From an uncultured Monoglobus sp. (GTDB lineage Bacteria > Bacillota > Clostridia > Monoglobales > Monoglobaceae): a stretch of 64,000 nt of DNA. The notes beneath the pieces are model-generated. The model worked only from the letters and a program-made list of their open reading frames with translations. It did no database searches and was not told the DNA's origin. Location of the stretch: NCBI GenBank assembly GCA_947625055.1, contig CANQMT010000001.1, positions 62,001 through 126,000 on the forward strand. The letters are read 5' to 3'. Position numbers and translations under genes: made by a program. Every line of letters starts with the position of its first letter. The stretch's first letter is position 1. Of this stretch, positions 17,285 through 25,754 are shown piece by piece.

Positions 17285-17560
17285 TAATTTTATTATTTTT
17301 CAAAATAAAAAGCCCTTGATCCGCATAAAACATGCAAATCAAGGGCGAAATTTCAAAAACTCCGCGGTGCCACCTTGCTTCAAGCCAAAGGCTCCTCTGC
17401 GGGATACGCGCATATCCCCGGCTTCTGACGCGAGCCTGACGTCGGCGCATTTGACGCCGCCCTCGGCAGTCCATATTATTCGCCCGGCAATACGGAACTC
17501 ACACCGTAATCCGCTCGCTCAAATTGCCCGCAGCGATTTTTTTCTGCCTCATCGGTTTAT
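17285..17560 (-). promoter_or_regulatory. T-box riboswitch, tryptophan specifier, controlling trpB2
   Basis: The minus-strand leader carries the T-box core AAGGTGGCACCGCGG (17376-17362), which pairs with the CCA end of uncharged tRNA. It is followed by a terminator stem GCCCTTGAT / ATCAAGGGC (17346-17312) and TTTTTATTTT. In stem I the sequence ATATGGACTG places UGG (17473-17471) in the expected specifier context, giving tRNA-Trp. Stem I boundaries are approximate. The reading fits the trpB2 gene downstream. Confidence 0.92.
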
Positions 17561-17573
17561 TATTACGATATTT

Positions 17574-17602
17574 ATAATATCACAAATGTTAACCTTTGTC
17601 AA
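17574..17602 (-). promoter_or_regulatory. Promoter of T-box/trpB2
   Basis: Minus strand TTGACA (17602-17597), 17-base spacer, TATTAT (17579-17574). Confidence 0.85.
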
Positions 17603-17620
17603 CACCGAATTTTAATAAGT

Positions 17621-18193
17621 TTATTTTTTCATAAGTTCTGTTCCGGCGTTCCAAGCTTGGCCAACTTTTCTGCCGGTGGCGTAGTATCCGTTTTGGAACT
17701 GATCGAACATTAAGGCATTGAGCTTTTCGGGATCGACCTTCCCATTTTCCGAAAGAACTTCTTCCTCCGCTTTGACGTTCACTATCTTTCCGACAATACC
17801 GTCAACATGGTCGGTGTGCAGGAACTCAAGCAGCTCGCACTCCATCACGACGGGAAATTCCTCGATGATTGGGGCGTTGACCTTATCGCTCTTAACGGCG
17901 TGATAGCCGGTGCGCTCGAATTTATCGCTGATCTTGTTTCCCGAGGCGATGCCGAAGAAATCCGCGGCATCCATGTGCGCCTCGTCTGCGATCGCGACGG
18001 TAAACGCCTTGCTTTCCTTAATATTCAGCCATGTTTTCTTGCCCTCGCCGATAAACAGGATGATCTTATCCTCGGCGCAGATCTGGCCCCACGCGACATT
18101 CATAACGTTGACTTTCCCGTCCGCGTCATATGCGGCCACCATAAGAACAGGCATCGGATATACGGCTTGAACCAATCCTAAATCCTTTTTCAT
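17621..18193 (-). CDS. Flavoredoxin / flavin reductase-like FMN-binding protein
   Basis: A 190-residue split-barrel flavoprotein. The N-terminal block PMPVLMVAAYDADGKVNVMNVAWG is typical of the flavin reductase-like domain (flavoredoxin), where TPKPVVLVTT-like starts and an N-x-x-W/T loop bind FMN. Family members shuttle electrons between NAD(P)H or ferredoxin and acceptors. It lies 15 bases after the hydrogenase large subunit on the same strand, so it may be the last gene of the hyd operon, but a specific partner is not shown. AAGGAAGTG precedes the ATG. Confidence 0.82.
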   Translation of the reverse strand: MKKDLGLVQAVYPMPVLMVAAYDADGKVNVMNVAWGQICAEDKIILFIGEGKKTWLNIKESKAFTVAIADEAHMDAADFFGIASGNKISDKFERTGYHAVKSDKVNAPIIEEFPVVMECELLEFLHTDHVDGIVGKIVNVKAEEEVLSENGKVDPEKLNALMFDQFQNGYYATGRKVGQAWNAGTELMKK

Positions 18194-18208
18194 TATGTCA
18201 CTTCCTTT

Positions 18209-19951
18209 TTAAAACAATCCTCTGTCGGTATAGGTTGTGTGGAGCAGCTCGTGAGCCTTGTGGGAGCCGGGTTTTTCGAGGTAGTCGTTATAAAGCATGA
18301 TCATATCCGGGTTCTCGTGGCTCTTTCTTATCTTGCTGGCCTTGTCCTCGGAATATATGGCCTTGGCGCGCTCTACGCGAACGTCCTTATCCATTTTGTC
18401 CTTTGCGCTTACAATGGGCTGACCGCCGCCGTTTACGCAGCCGCCGGGACATGCCATGATCTCAATGAAGTGGTAGTCGGCCTTGCCGTCTCTTATGCTC
18501 TCAAGCAGCTTTCTCGCGTTGCCGAGGCCGTGAGCAACCGCCACCTTTACGTCCATGCCGCCCATGTTGACTGTGGCTTCCTTAATGCCGTCAACGCCGC
18601 GAACGCCGTGATACTCGATCTCCTCGACCGACTTGCCGCCGAGAGTGTCGGCTGCAGTTCTGAGCGCGGCTTCCATAACGCCGCCCGTCGCGCCGAAAAT
18701 GACGCCCGCGCCGCTCGCGCGCTCGAAGGGCTGATCGAATTCCTCGTCGGGAAGCTTGTTGAACATAATTCCCGCTTCTCTGATCATGTTGGCGAGCTCT
18801 CTGGTCGAGATAACCGCGTCAACGTCTCTCAAGCCCTCGCACTCCATTTCGGGTCTGCCGGCCTCGAATTTCTTCGCGACGCAGGGCATTACCGAAACGT
18901 TGAATATGCTCTTCGGGTCAATGCCGTGCTTCTCGGCATAGTAGCTCTTGATTATCGCGCCGAACATCTCGTGCGGAGACTTGCAGCTTGAAAGATTGTC
19001 AAGGAAGTCGGGAAAGTTGTGCTCGCAGAACTTTACCCAGCCGGGGCTGCACGACGTGATCATCGGCAGCTTGCCGCCGTTTTGGATGCGCTCAACAAGC
19101 TCGTTCGCCTCCTCCATTATCGTGAGGTCGGCTCCCGTGTCGGTGTCAAACACCTTGTCAAAGCCCAGTCTGCGCAGCGCCGCCGCCATTTTTCCGGTAA
19201 CGGCTGTGCCCATGGGATAGCCGAACTCCTCGCCGAGGGCCGCTCTTACTGCCGGCGCGGTCTGGACGATAACCACCTTATTCTCGTCGGCAAGCGCGTC
19301 CCAAACCTCTTTGGTGTTGTCCTTCTCTCTAAGCGCGCCTGTGGGACATGAGATGATGCACTGTCCGCAGTTAACGCAGGCGGTGTCGGCCAAATTCATG
19401 TCAAAGGCCGAGCCGACCTTTGTCTTAAATCCGCGCTCCATTGTGTCGATAACCGACACGGTCTGAACGTTTTTACACATATTTACGCAGCGGCGGCAGA
19501 GCACGCACTTGTTGTTGTCGCGAACGATCGACGGCGACACGTCGTCAATGTCATACTCGTTCATCTCGCCCTCAAAGGGAATGTCGGTGACTCCGAGTTC
19601 ATCCGCCAGCGTCTGGAGCTCGCACTTTTGGTTGCGCGGGCAGCTCAGGCACTTTCTGTCGTGGTCGGACAGCAAAAGCTCAAGCGTGACTCTTCTCTGA
19701 TCCCTTACTTTCTTAGTATTGGTGTAGACCTCAAGTCCCTCCGAAACGGGGTAAACACATGAGGCCTGGAGCGCTCTCGCGCCCTTGATCTCAACGATAC
19801 ACATTCTGCATGCACCGGTCTTGCTCACGTCTTTTAAATAGCACAGGGTCGGAATGTCGATCCCGTTTTCCCTTGCCGCCTCAAGAATGGTATAGTCAGC
19901 GGGAACAGATATTTCTATTCCGTTTATTTTCATATTAACTTTATCAGACAT
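18209..19951 (-). CDS. hydA: NADH-linked [FeFe] hydrogenase catalytic subunit
   Basis: A 580-residue HydA/HndD-type subunit that makes or uses hydrogen. Order: an N-terminal 2Fe-2S ferredoxin domain (Cys motifs around residues 37-66), a His-Cys3 4Fe-4S site (HDRKCLSCPRNQKC), two 4Fe-4S sites (CVLCRRCVNMC, CVNCGQCIISCPTGA), then the H-cluster domain with MPCVAKKFE (L2) and EIMACPGGCVNGGGQP (L3). The L1 motif reads TSCSPGW, with Ser where the classical TSCCPxW motif has its second Cys. With HydB and HydC it forms a complex that can bifurcate electrons between NADH and ferredoxin. Ribosome site AAGGAGG. Confidence 0.95.
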   Translation of the reverse strand: MSDKVNMKINGIEISVPADYTILEAARENGIDIPTLCYLKDVSKTGACRMCIVEIKGARALQASCVYPVSEGLEVYTNTKKVRDQRRVTLELLLSDHDRKCLSCPRNQKCELQTLADELGVTDIPFEGEMNEYDIDDVSPSIVRDNNKCVLCRRCVNMCKNVQTVSVIDTMERGFKTKVGSAFDMNLADTACVNCGQCIISCPTGALREKDNTKEVWDALADENKVVIVQTAPAVRAALGEEFGYPMGTAVTGKMAAALRRLGFDKVFDTDTGADLTIMEEANELVERIQNGGKLPMITSCSPGWVKFCEHNFPDFLDNLSSCKSPHEMFGAIIKSYYAEKHGIDPKSIFNVSVMPCVAKKFEAGRPEMECEGLRDVDAVISTRELANMIREAGIMFNKLPDEEFDQPFERASGAGVIFGATGGVMEAALRTAADTLGGKSVEEIEYHGVRGVDGIKEATVNMGGMDVKVAVAHGLGNARKLLESIRDGKADYHFIEIMACPGGCVNGGGQPIVSAKDKMDKDVRVERAKAIYSEDKASKIRKSHENPDMIMLYNDYLEKPGSHKAHELLHTTYTDRGLF

Positions 19952-19964
19952 CTCTATTCCCTCC

Positions 19965-21851
19965 TTATTGCTTGCTGATAGCCTTAAAGGGGCACTTCTC
20001 CATGCAAGCGCCGCACTTTATGCACTTATCTGTGTCAATGGTGAACGGACTCTTGACCTGACCCGAAATCGCGCCGACCGGACACTGTTTGGCGCACAGG
20101 CTGCAGCCGCGGCACTTCTCGGGATCAATCGTGAACTTAGCGAGGCCTTTGCAGACATGCGCGGGGCAGATCTTGTCCTTGATGTGGGCCTCGTACTCGT
20201 GTCTGAAATATTTCAGCGTGGACAGAACGGGGTTCGGAGCAGTCTGACCGAGGCCGCAGAGCGAGCCCGCTTTGATAGCGTTGGCCAGCTCCTCGAGGCG
20301 GTCAAGGTCCTCCATTGTTCCGTTGCCGTCGGTGATCTTTGTCAGTATCTCAAGCAGGCGCTTGGTTCCGATGCGGCAGGGCGTGCACTTTCCGCAGGAC
20401 TCGTCAACCGTGAACTCAAGGAAGAATTTGGCGATATCGACCATGCAGTTGTCCTCATCCATAACGATGAGTCCGCCCGAGCCCATCATAGATCCGATAG
20501 CTGTCAGCGAGTCGTAGTCGATAGGCGTGTCGATAAGCTCGGCCGGGATACAGCCGCCCGAGGGGCCGCCGGTCTGAGCCGCCTTGAACTTCTTGCCGTT
20601 CGGGATGCCTCCGCCGATGTCCTCGATGATCTCGCGCATGGTCGTGCCCATGGGAACCTCAACAAGGCCCGTGTTGTGGATCTTGCCGCCGAGCGCGAAC
20701 ACCTTGGTGCCCTTGCTCTTTTCGGTTCCGGTCGAGGCGAACCACTCCGCGCCGTTCAGGATAATTCTGGGCACGTTCGCGTAGGTCTCAACGTTATTGA
20801 GTATCGTGGGAACGCCGAACAGACCCTTAACGGCCGGGAACGGCGGACGGGGTCTCGGCTCGCCTCTGTGACCCTCTATCGAGGTCATGAGCGCGGTTTC
20901 CTCACCGCACACGAAGGCGCCCGCGCCGAGTCTGATGTCAATGTCAAAATCAAAGCCGGAATTAAAGATGTTCTTTCCGAGCATTCCGTATTCTCTGGCC
21001 TGCTTTATCGCGATCTTGAGCCTTTCAACCGCGATCGGGTACTCGGCTCTGATATAAATATATCCCTGACACGCGCCGATAGCGTAGCCCGCGATCGTCA
21101 TGGCCTCGAGCACCGCGTGGGGGTCGCCCTCTAAGATGCTTCTGTCCATGAACGCGCCGGGGTCGCCCTCGTCGGCGTTACAGCAGACATATTTTATGTC
21201 GCCCTTTGAGTTGGCGGCGAACTGCCACTTTGTTCCGGTGGGGAAGCCCGCGCCGCCGCGGCCCCTGAGGCCCGACGCGCTGATCGTGTCGATGACCTGC
21301 TGAGGCGTCATTTCGCCGAGCACCTTGCCGAGCGCGGCGTAGCCGTCTCTCGCTATGTATTCCTCGATGTTCTCGGGGTTTATAACGCCGCAGTTCCTGA
21401 GTGCGACTCTGTGCTGCTTCTTATAAAAGTCGATCTCGTTAAGCGACTTGATCTCATCTGTTCCCGCGTGAACTGACTCCTCATAGAGCAGTCTTGTAAC
21501 GACCTTGCCGCCCTTTAAGTGCTGCTCGACGATCTCGTGCACATCCTCGGCCTTTACCATGCTGTAAAACGCGCCCTCGGGATATACGATAACGACCGGG
21601 CCGAGCGCGCACAGGCCGAAGCAGCCGGTCTTTACCAGCTTAACGTCGTCATGCAGGCCGTTCGCGTCGATCTGCTTTTCAAACTCCTCGATCAGCGTCA
21701 TGCTGCCCGACGAGGTGCATCCGGTACCGCCGCAGACGAGCACCTGATACTTATATTCGCTGTTATTGGTTTTTTCGCTGTCATCATTTCTCATGTCGAC
21801 CGTGTCGAACATCTTATCGCGAATTGATTTAAGCTCTTCCAAACTATTCAT
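19965..21851 (-). CDS. hydB: NADH-linked hydrogenase flavin subunit (NuoF-like)
   Basis: A 628-residue HydB: an N-terminal thioredoxin-like 2Fe-2S domain (VCGGTGCTSSGS with later KTGCFGLC), the NuoF core with NAD- and FMN-binding glycine loops (SGLRGRGGAGFPTGTKW, and CNADEGDPGAFMDR), a 4Fe-4S motif SCGKCTPCRIGTKR, and a C-terminal pair of ferredoxin clusters (CRGCSLCAKQCPVGA, CIKCGACMEKCP). It oxidises or reduces NAD(H) at FMN and passes electrons to HydA. It sits 13 bases before hydA and 30 after hydC, in one operon. Cytoplasmic. Confidence 0.96.
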   Translation of the reverse strand: MNSLEELKSIRDKMFDTVDMRNDDSEKTNNSEYKYQVLVCGGTGCTSSGSMTLIEEFEKQIDANGLHDDVKLVKTGCFGLCALGPVVIVYPEGAFYSMVKAEDVHEIVEQHLKGGKVVTRLLYEESVHAGTDEIKSLNEIDFYKKQHRVALRNCGVINPENIEEYIARDGYAALGKVLGEMTPQQVIDTISASGLRGRGGAGFPTGTKWQFAANSKGDIKYVCCNADEGDPGAFMDRSILEGDPHAVLEAMTIAGYAIGACQGYIYIRAEYPIAVERLKIAIKQAREYGMLGKNIFNSGFDFDIDIRLGAGAFVCGEETALMTSIEGHRGEPRPRPPFPAVKGLFGVPTILNNVETYANVPRIILNGAEWFASTGTEKSKGTKVFALGGKIHNTGLVEVPMGTTMREIIEDIGGGIPNGKKFKAAQTGGPSGGCIPAELIDTPIDYDSLTAIGSMMGSGGLIVMDEDNCMVDIAKFFLEFTVDESCGKCTPCRIGTKRLLEILTKITDGNGTMEDLDRLEELANAIKAGSLCGLGQTAPNPVLSTLKYFRHEYEAHIKDKICPAHVCKGLAKFTIDPEKCRGCSLCAKQCPVGAISGQVKSPFTIDTDKCIKCGACMEKCPFKAISKQ

Positions 21852-21881
21852 ATTTAACCTCCAAACTGTATGCTGATTTAA

Positions 21882-22361
21882 TTAACTGTACTGCTTAACA
21901 ATTCCGTCAACCTGATCAACGGTAAGTCTGCCGTGAACATCGTCGCCGATAGTCATGACAGGCGCGAGACCGCAGGCGCCTATGCAGCGCGTCGCGTCGA
22001 GCGAAAACTTTCCGTCGTCGGTACACTCGCCGACGTCGATCTTGAGAATGCTCTTGAGCTTTTCGAGTATGTCGCCGCTGCCCTTAACATAGCAAGCGGT
22101 TCCGAGACAGACGCCGATAGGATGCTCGCCCTTGGGGTTGAGCGAGAACTGCGTGTAAAACGTCACAATTCCGTACACCTCGGCAAGAGATACGCCGAGC
22201 CCCTCGGCAATCATTTTTTGAACCTCAATGGGAAGATAACCGTAAATATCCTGCGCCTCGTGCAGAACCGGAATGGTGGCTCCCTTCTCGCCTTTGTGGG
22301 CAGCGATAACCGCTTTAAGCTGCTCCTCCTGCTCCTTTGTGCCCTTAAATGGGATTGCCAT
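21882..22361 (-). CDS. hydC: NADH-linked hydrogenase small subunit (NuoE-like)
   Basis: A 159-residue NuoE-like thioredoxin-fold protein with one 2Fe-2S cluster: cysteines in CLGTACYVKG and, about 35 residues on, CIGACGLAPV. The helix before it (YGYLPIEVQKMIAEGL) is typical. It is first in the hydC-hydB-hydA operon, has a strong ACAGGAGG ribosome site, and has its own promoter about 80 bases upstream. Known role: electron wire in the bifurcating complex. Confidence 0.95.
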   Translation of the reverse strand: MAIPFKGTKEQEEQLKAVIAAHKGEKGATIPVLHEAQDIYGYLPIEVQKMIAEGLGVSLAEVYGIVTFYTQFSLNPKGEHPIGVCLGTACYVKGSGDILEKLKSILKIDVGECTDDGKFSLDATRCIGACGLAPVMTIGDDVHGRLTVDQVDGIVKQYS

Positions 22362-22442
22362 TTACAAAACCTCCTGTTAATACAAATTCGATAATTTATG
22401 ATAATGTTAATTAAATTTCGGGTTTATACTCAAAACCAACTT

Positions 22443-22471
22443 ATTATATCACAAAAAAAATAAAACTGCAA
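22443..22471 (-). promoter_or_regulatory. Promoter of hydCBA
   Basis: Minus strand TTGCAG (22471-22466), 17-base AT-rich spacer, TATAAT (22448-22443). The 22472-22650 part of this gap shows no further feature. Confidence 0.75.
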
Positions 22472-22652
22472 GCATTACTTTAAAAAAATTGTTAAAAAAA
22501 ATACACAATTTTTTTAAACCGTTCCAAATCAACGCGCTCACGCCGGTTTCGCAGCTCCGCAATTTAAAAATCCGATAATTTGCTCCGTTTTGACGCCAAA
22601 TGAAAGCATGGTAATATTTTTTTCAGCAGATTTATATTTGTGAATATATATT

Positions 22653-22681
22653 TTATGTACGTTATTGACATAATGTACATA
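22653..22681 (+). promoter_or_regulatory. Inverted-repeat operator of the toxin-antitoxin pair
   Basis: TATGTAC (22653-22659), 15 bases, GTACATA (22675-22681). It brackets the -35 box, as expected for antitoxin autorepression. Confidence 0.65.
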
Positions 22682-22693
22682 GTATGCTATAAT
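22665..22693 (+). promoter_or_regulatory. Promoter of toxin-antitoxin pair
   Basis: Consensus TTGACA (22665-22670), 17 bases, TATAAT (22688-22693). Confidence 0.9.
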
Positions 22694-22716
22694 AAATTAT
22701 AAAGGAGATGAATGAT

Positions 22717-23142
22717 ATGTACACAGTCAACGCAACCGACGCCAGAAAGCATTGGAGCGAAATTATAGACGGCGTGGTCAGAGTGAAGCCGACTTTTATT
22801 AAACGCACCCGCGATTGTGTGGTTCTGGCAAATGAAGAACTGTTTGTCGAGGTGCTTTCCGCTTATACATTTTCCGCGATAAGACATGATGAGGATGACG
22901 GCAGCGTCACGCTTTCGCTGCGCGAAATTGACCTTGTGGATAACGCGCCTACTGAGAGCGAGGCGAAGCTTATGCTCGCGAAGGACATTTTGGATTACGC
23001 GACCGATTATTATAATGATTTTGCGTATTGGTCGAGCGCTCCGAACAGAAAATCACATATTCCTTATGTTTTAAGAGCAATTATGCTTGGTGATATTGAT
23101 AAGATTGGAGAGTGTATATCATGCCAAGCTGGAAAGAATTGA
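22717..23142 (+). CDS. Phd/YefM-like antitoxin
   Basis: A 141-residue protein whose N-terminus (YTVNATDARKHWSEIIDGVV) matches the DNA-binding part of Phd/YefM antitoxins. The remaining 90 residues are helical and acidic, longer than typical antitoxins of 80-90 residues. I chose ATG 22717 because AAAGGAG is nine bases before it; the ATG at 22708 touches the ribosome site. The operator overlapping the promoter fits autoregulation. Its last 22 bases overlap the toxin-like gene. The antitoxin role is inferred from the N-terminus and the partner. Confidence 0.75.
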   Translation: MYTVNATDARKHWSEIIDGVVRVKPTFIKRTRDCVVLANEELFVEVLSAYTFSAIRHDEDDGSVTLSLREIDLVDNAPTESEAKLMLAKDILDYATDYYNDFAYWSSAPNRKSHIPYVLRAIMLGDIDKIGECISCQAGKN

Positions 23143-23339
23143 GAAGGTTTTGCGAACGTGACGGCTGGGAACTTTATAAAAATACCGATCATTATTTTTA
23201 TCGCAAAACAGATGATCGCGGCAATATAAAACGAACTAAAGTTTCGCGCGGCAACGGCGAGATCAAGGGTCATTTATGGAAGGAAATTTTAAATAAGCAA
23301 TTACAGGTTACGGAAGAATATTTTAATAAGATGATATAA
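23121..23339 (+). CDS. HicA-like mRNA interferase toxin
   Basis: A 72-residue basic protein. KELRRFCERDGWELYKNTDHYFYRK resembles the dsRBD-like HicA fold, with the His of DHYFY at the position of the catalytic His. The C-terminus GHLWKEILNKQLQVTEEYF matches the last HicA helix. HicA proteins cleave mRNA. ATG 23121 has GGAG before it; a GTG nine bases earlier is possible but poorly spaced. It overlaps the antitoxin gene, the usual toxin-antitoxin layout. HicA normally pairs with HicB, here with a Phd-like protein. Confidence 0.7.
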   Translation: MPSWKELRRFCERDGWELYKNTDHYFYRKTDDRGNIKRTKVSRGNGEIKGHLWKEILNKQLQVTEEYFNKMI

Positions 23340-23387
23340 AAAACAGTTCCGTCTCCCGGTTATGGGAGGCGGATAATTTTTATGAAT

Positions 23388-24512
23388 TTATGAAAACTTT
23401 TCAATGATCGCTTTTACTATGCGCCCGGAGGCGTGACCGTCGCCGTAGGGGTTCACGGCTCTCGCCATTTTGGAGTATTCCTCACTGTCGGTCAGAAGCT
23501 CTTTGGTCATTTTATAAATATTTTCCTCGTCAACGCCCGCGATCTTGACCGTGCCGGCCTCGACCGCTTCGGGGCGCTCGGTCTCGTTACGCAGAACAAG
23601 TACCGGCTTTCCGAGCGACGGGGCCTCCTCCTGAAGGCCGCCGGAGTCAGTCAATACGAGGTAGCCGCGCTTGATCGAGTTGTGAAGCTCGTCGGCGTTT
23701 ACCGGGTCGATAAGCTTGATCCTATCATGGCCGCCGAGAATTTCAAAAACCGTCTCGCGCACCGCGGGATTGAGGTGGACGGGATAGACGACCTGAACGT
23801 CCTCAAACTCGTTCACTATCCGAAGGACGGCGCGGCAGATATTGCGCAGCGGCTCGCCGAGATTTTCGCGGCGGTGTGCCGTCATTACAATAACCCGCTT
23901 ATTCTCCCAATCGAGGGATTTTAAACCATCGTCGGCGAAAACATAATCGTCTCTGACGGTGGTCTTCAGCGCGTCGATCACCGTGTTTCCGGTAATGTAA
24001 ATTTTGGTGGAGTCTGTGTTCTCGCTCACCAGATTATTGTAGTTACGCTGCGTGGGCGCGAAGTGCATGTCGGCGATAACGCCGGTTATGCGGCGGTTGA
24101 TCTCCTCGGGGAACGGGAAATATTTGTCGTATGTGCGGAGGCCCGCCTCAACATGGCCGACCGCCGTCTGGTTATAATATGCGGCGAGGCTTCCCGCGAA
24201 TGTCGTCGAGGTGTCGCCGTGAACCAATACAATGTCGGGCTCAACCTTTTTGATCACCCCGTCAAGACCCTCAAGGGCGCGGGTGGCGATCCCCACAAGC
24301 GTCTGGCGGTCGTGCATGATGTTCAGGTCATAGTCGGGCGTGATGTCGAAAATTTTCAGCACCTGGTCAAGCATTTCCCTGTGCTGCGCGGTGACGCAGA
24401 CTATCGATTCTATCCTGTCGCTGTTTTTTTCAAGCTCCTTGACAAGCGGAGCCATTTTGATTGCCTCCGGACGCGTGCCGAAGATCGTCATAACTCTAAT
24501 TTTTTTGCTCAT
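23388..24512 (-). CDS. wecB: UDP-N-acetylglucosamine 2-epimerase (non-hydrolysing)
   Basis: A 374-residue GT-B-fold epimerase interconverting UDP-GlcNAc and UDP-ManNAc for cell-wall or capsule polymers. Family blocks: FGTRPEAIKMAPLV, VHGDTSTTFAGSLAAYY, GHVEAGLRT and LTDSGGLQEEAP. ATG 24512 (MSKKIRVM) has GGAGG eight bases before; an extension to 24542 lacks one. It overlaps the end of the WecA/TagO-like gene by 17 bases, so the two are coupled and likely start a teichoic-acid-like or other undecaprenyl-linked glycan. Confidence 0.96.
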   Translation of the reverse strand: MSKKIRVMTIFGTRPEAIKMAPLVKELEKNSDRIESIVCVTAQHREMLDQVLKIFDITPDYDLNIMHDRQTLVGIATRALEGLDGVIKKVEPDIVLVHGDTSTTFAGSLAAYYNQTAVGHVEAGLRTYDKYFPFPEEINRRITGVIADMHFAPTQRNYNNLVSENTDSTKIYITGNTVIDALKTTVRDDYVFADDGLKSLDWENKRVIVMTAHRRENLGEPLRNICRAVLRIVNEFEDVQVVYPVHLNPAVRETVFEILGGHDRIKLIDPVNADELHNSIKRGYLVLTDSGGLQEEAPSLGKPVLVLRNETERPEAVEAGTVKIAGVDEENIYKMTKELLTDSEEYSKMARAVNPYGDGHASGRIVKAIIEKFS

Positions 24513-25605
24513 CGTTTTCCTCCGTAAGCTGCTCGTCGGCATTGTAGTTTATATATTCGCCCGGGTCCTTGAGCTCGCTCATGACCTTGACCGAAACAAG
24601 GATTATGACAAGCACCGAGCATATCAGTATCAGTCCGCGGGTGTAGCCCTTGATCGCGATGACAACGGCGGTCATGCAGAGCACCGCGGTCAGCGTGTAA
24701 AGAATAGCGACAACGCGCCTCTGCGAAAAGCCCATGTCAAGCAGTCTGTGGTGCAGATGACCCCTGTCGGGCTGCATGGGCGAATGGCCCGTGAGAACGC
24801 GTCTTAAAATCGCGAAGATCGTGTCAAAGATCGGCAGGCCGAGAATGAGTATCGGCGCGGCGAACGTGATAACGGCGGACATTTTAAGCATGCCCTGGAC
24901 CGATATGCAGGCCAGGATAAAACCCAGGAACAGCGCACCCGTGTCGCCCATGAAGATCTTGGCCGGGTTAAAGTTGTACGGCAGAAAGCCGAAGCCCGCG
25001 CCCGCGACAGCCGCGGTAATTATCGCGACGTTGAGGTTCTCGCTGATAAGCGTCAGGGTCAGGAGCGCGATCGAAGCGATGGACGAGACGCCGACCGCCA
25101 GACCGTCAAGGCCGTCGATCAGGTTGACCGCGTTGCATATGCCCACGATCCAGATAATGGTGACAGCGCACGACATCCAGTTGTCAAGAACGATATAGGG
25201 GGCTCCGATCCACGCCGAGAAAGGATTGCCGAAATGCTCGATCCTCACTCCGCTTGCGACGACGACAACTGCCGCCAATATCTGGCAGAACAGCTTTACG
25301 ATCGCCTTCATGTCGGTTATGTCGTCGATAATGCCGGTGGTGACAACGATCACGCAGCCTATAAGTATGCCCATGACCTCGGTGTCGATCGTGGCGAAGC
25401 ATATCACGCTGACGACAAATCCGTAGAATATCGCGAGCCCGCCCATAAGAGGCGTCGGTTTTTTATGTACGCGCCGCGCTTCCTTCGGCACGTCGATAGC
25501 GTTAACCTTATGCGCCAGAGAGATGACCATAGGCGTTGCCGAAAAAGAAATCAGGAACGCGACGGCCAGAGCCAGCAGCACATAAATCTCATTACTGAAA
25601 ATCAT
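24496..25605 (-). CDS. tagO: Undecaprenyl-phosphate GlcNAc-1-phosphate transferase (WecA/TagO type)
   Basis: A 369-residue polytopic membrane protein (about 10-11 helices) of the MraY/WecA family, which puts a sugar-1-phosphate on undecaprenyl phosphate. Motifs in order: DVPKEARRVHKKPTPLMGG, the catalytic DD of IDDITDM, NAVNLIDGLDGLA, GDTGALFLGF, and the HLHHRLLDMG loop typical of WecA/TagO. The C-terminus is charged. The start has GGGAG before ATG, directly at the edge of an intergenic repeat. Coupling with wecB supports wall-glycan priming. The sugar is probably GlcNAc but is inferred. Confidence 0.9.
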   Translation of the reverse strand: MIFSNEIYVLLALAVAFLISFSATPMVISLAHKVNAIDVPKEARRVHKKPTPLMGGLAIFYGFVVSVICFATIDTEVMGILIGCVIVVTTGIIDDITDMKAIVKLFCQILAAVVVVASGVRIEHFGNPFSAWIGAPYIVLDNWMSCAVTIIWIVGICNAVNLIDGLDGLAVGVSSIASIALLTLTLISENLNVAIITAAVAGAGFGFLPYNFNPAKIFMGDTGALFLGFILACISVQGMLKMSAVITFAAPILILGLPIFDTIFAILRRVLTGHSPMQPDRGHLHHRLLDMGFSQRRVVAILYTLTAVLCMTAVVIAIKGYTRGLILICSVLVIILVSVKVMSELKDPGEYINYNADEQLTEENDEQKN

Positions 25606-25616
25606 TAGAATGTTCT

Positions 25617-25741
25617 CCCAACGTAGTGATTAGTGATTAGTAAATAGCGATTAGTCCCCAAAGGGGTCGGTGATGTACCAAATCGCAGCAGACCTTGTAA
25701 ATTGCGTCAAACCCGTAGGGGCGGATATTATCCGCCCGCGC
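25617..25741. repeat. Composite intergenic repeat B
   Basis: Begins AACGTAGTGATTAGTGATTAGT next to the tagO ribosome site, passes CCCCAAAGGGG, and ends with the palindrome GGGCGGATATTATCCGCCC (25719-25738), an exact reverse complement of the element at 62.4 kb including flanking GTAG. It lies between trpS and tagO; no gene in it. Confidence 0.75.
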
Positions 25742-25754
25742 AGCGATCAGTATA

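Noticed and set aside
19968-21134. 388-codon frame opposite hydB
   Set aside because: Antisense shadow of a clearly real gene with full iron-sulfur motifs; no recognisable domain.
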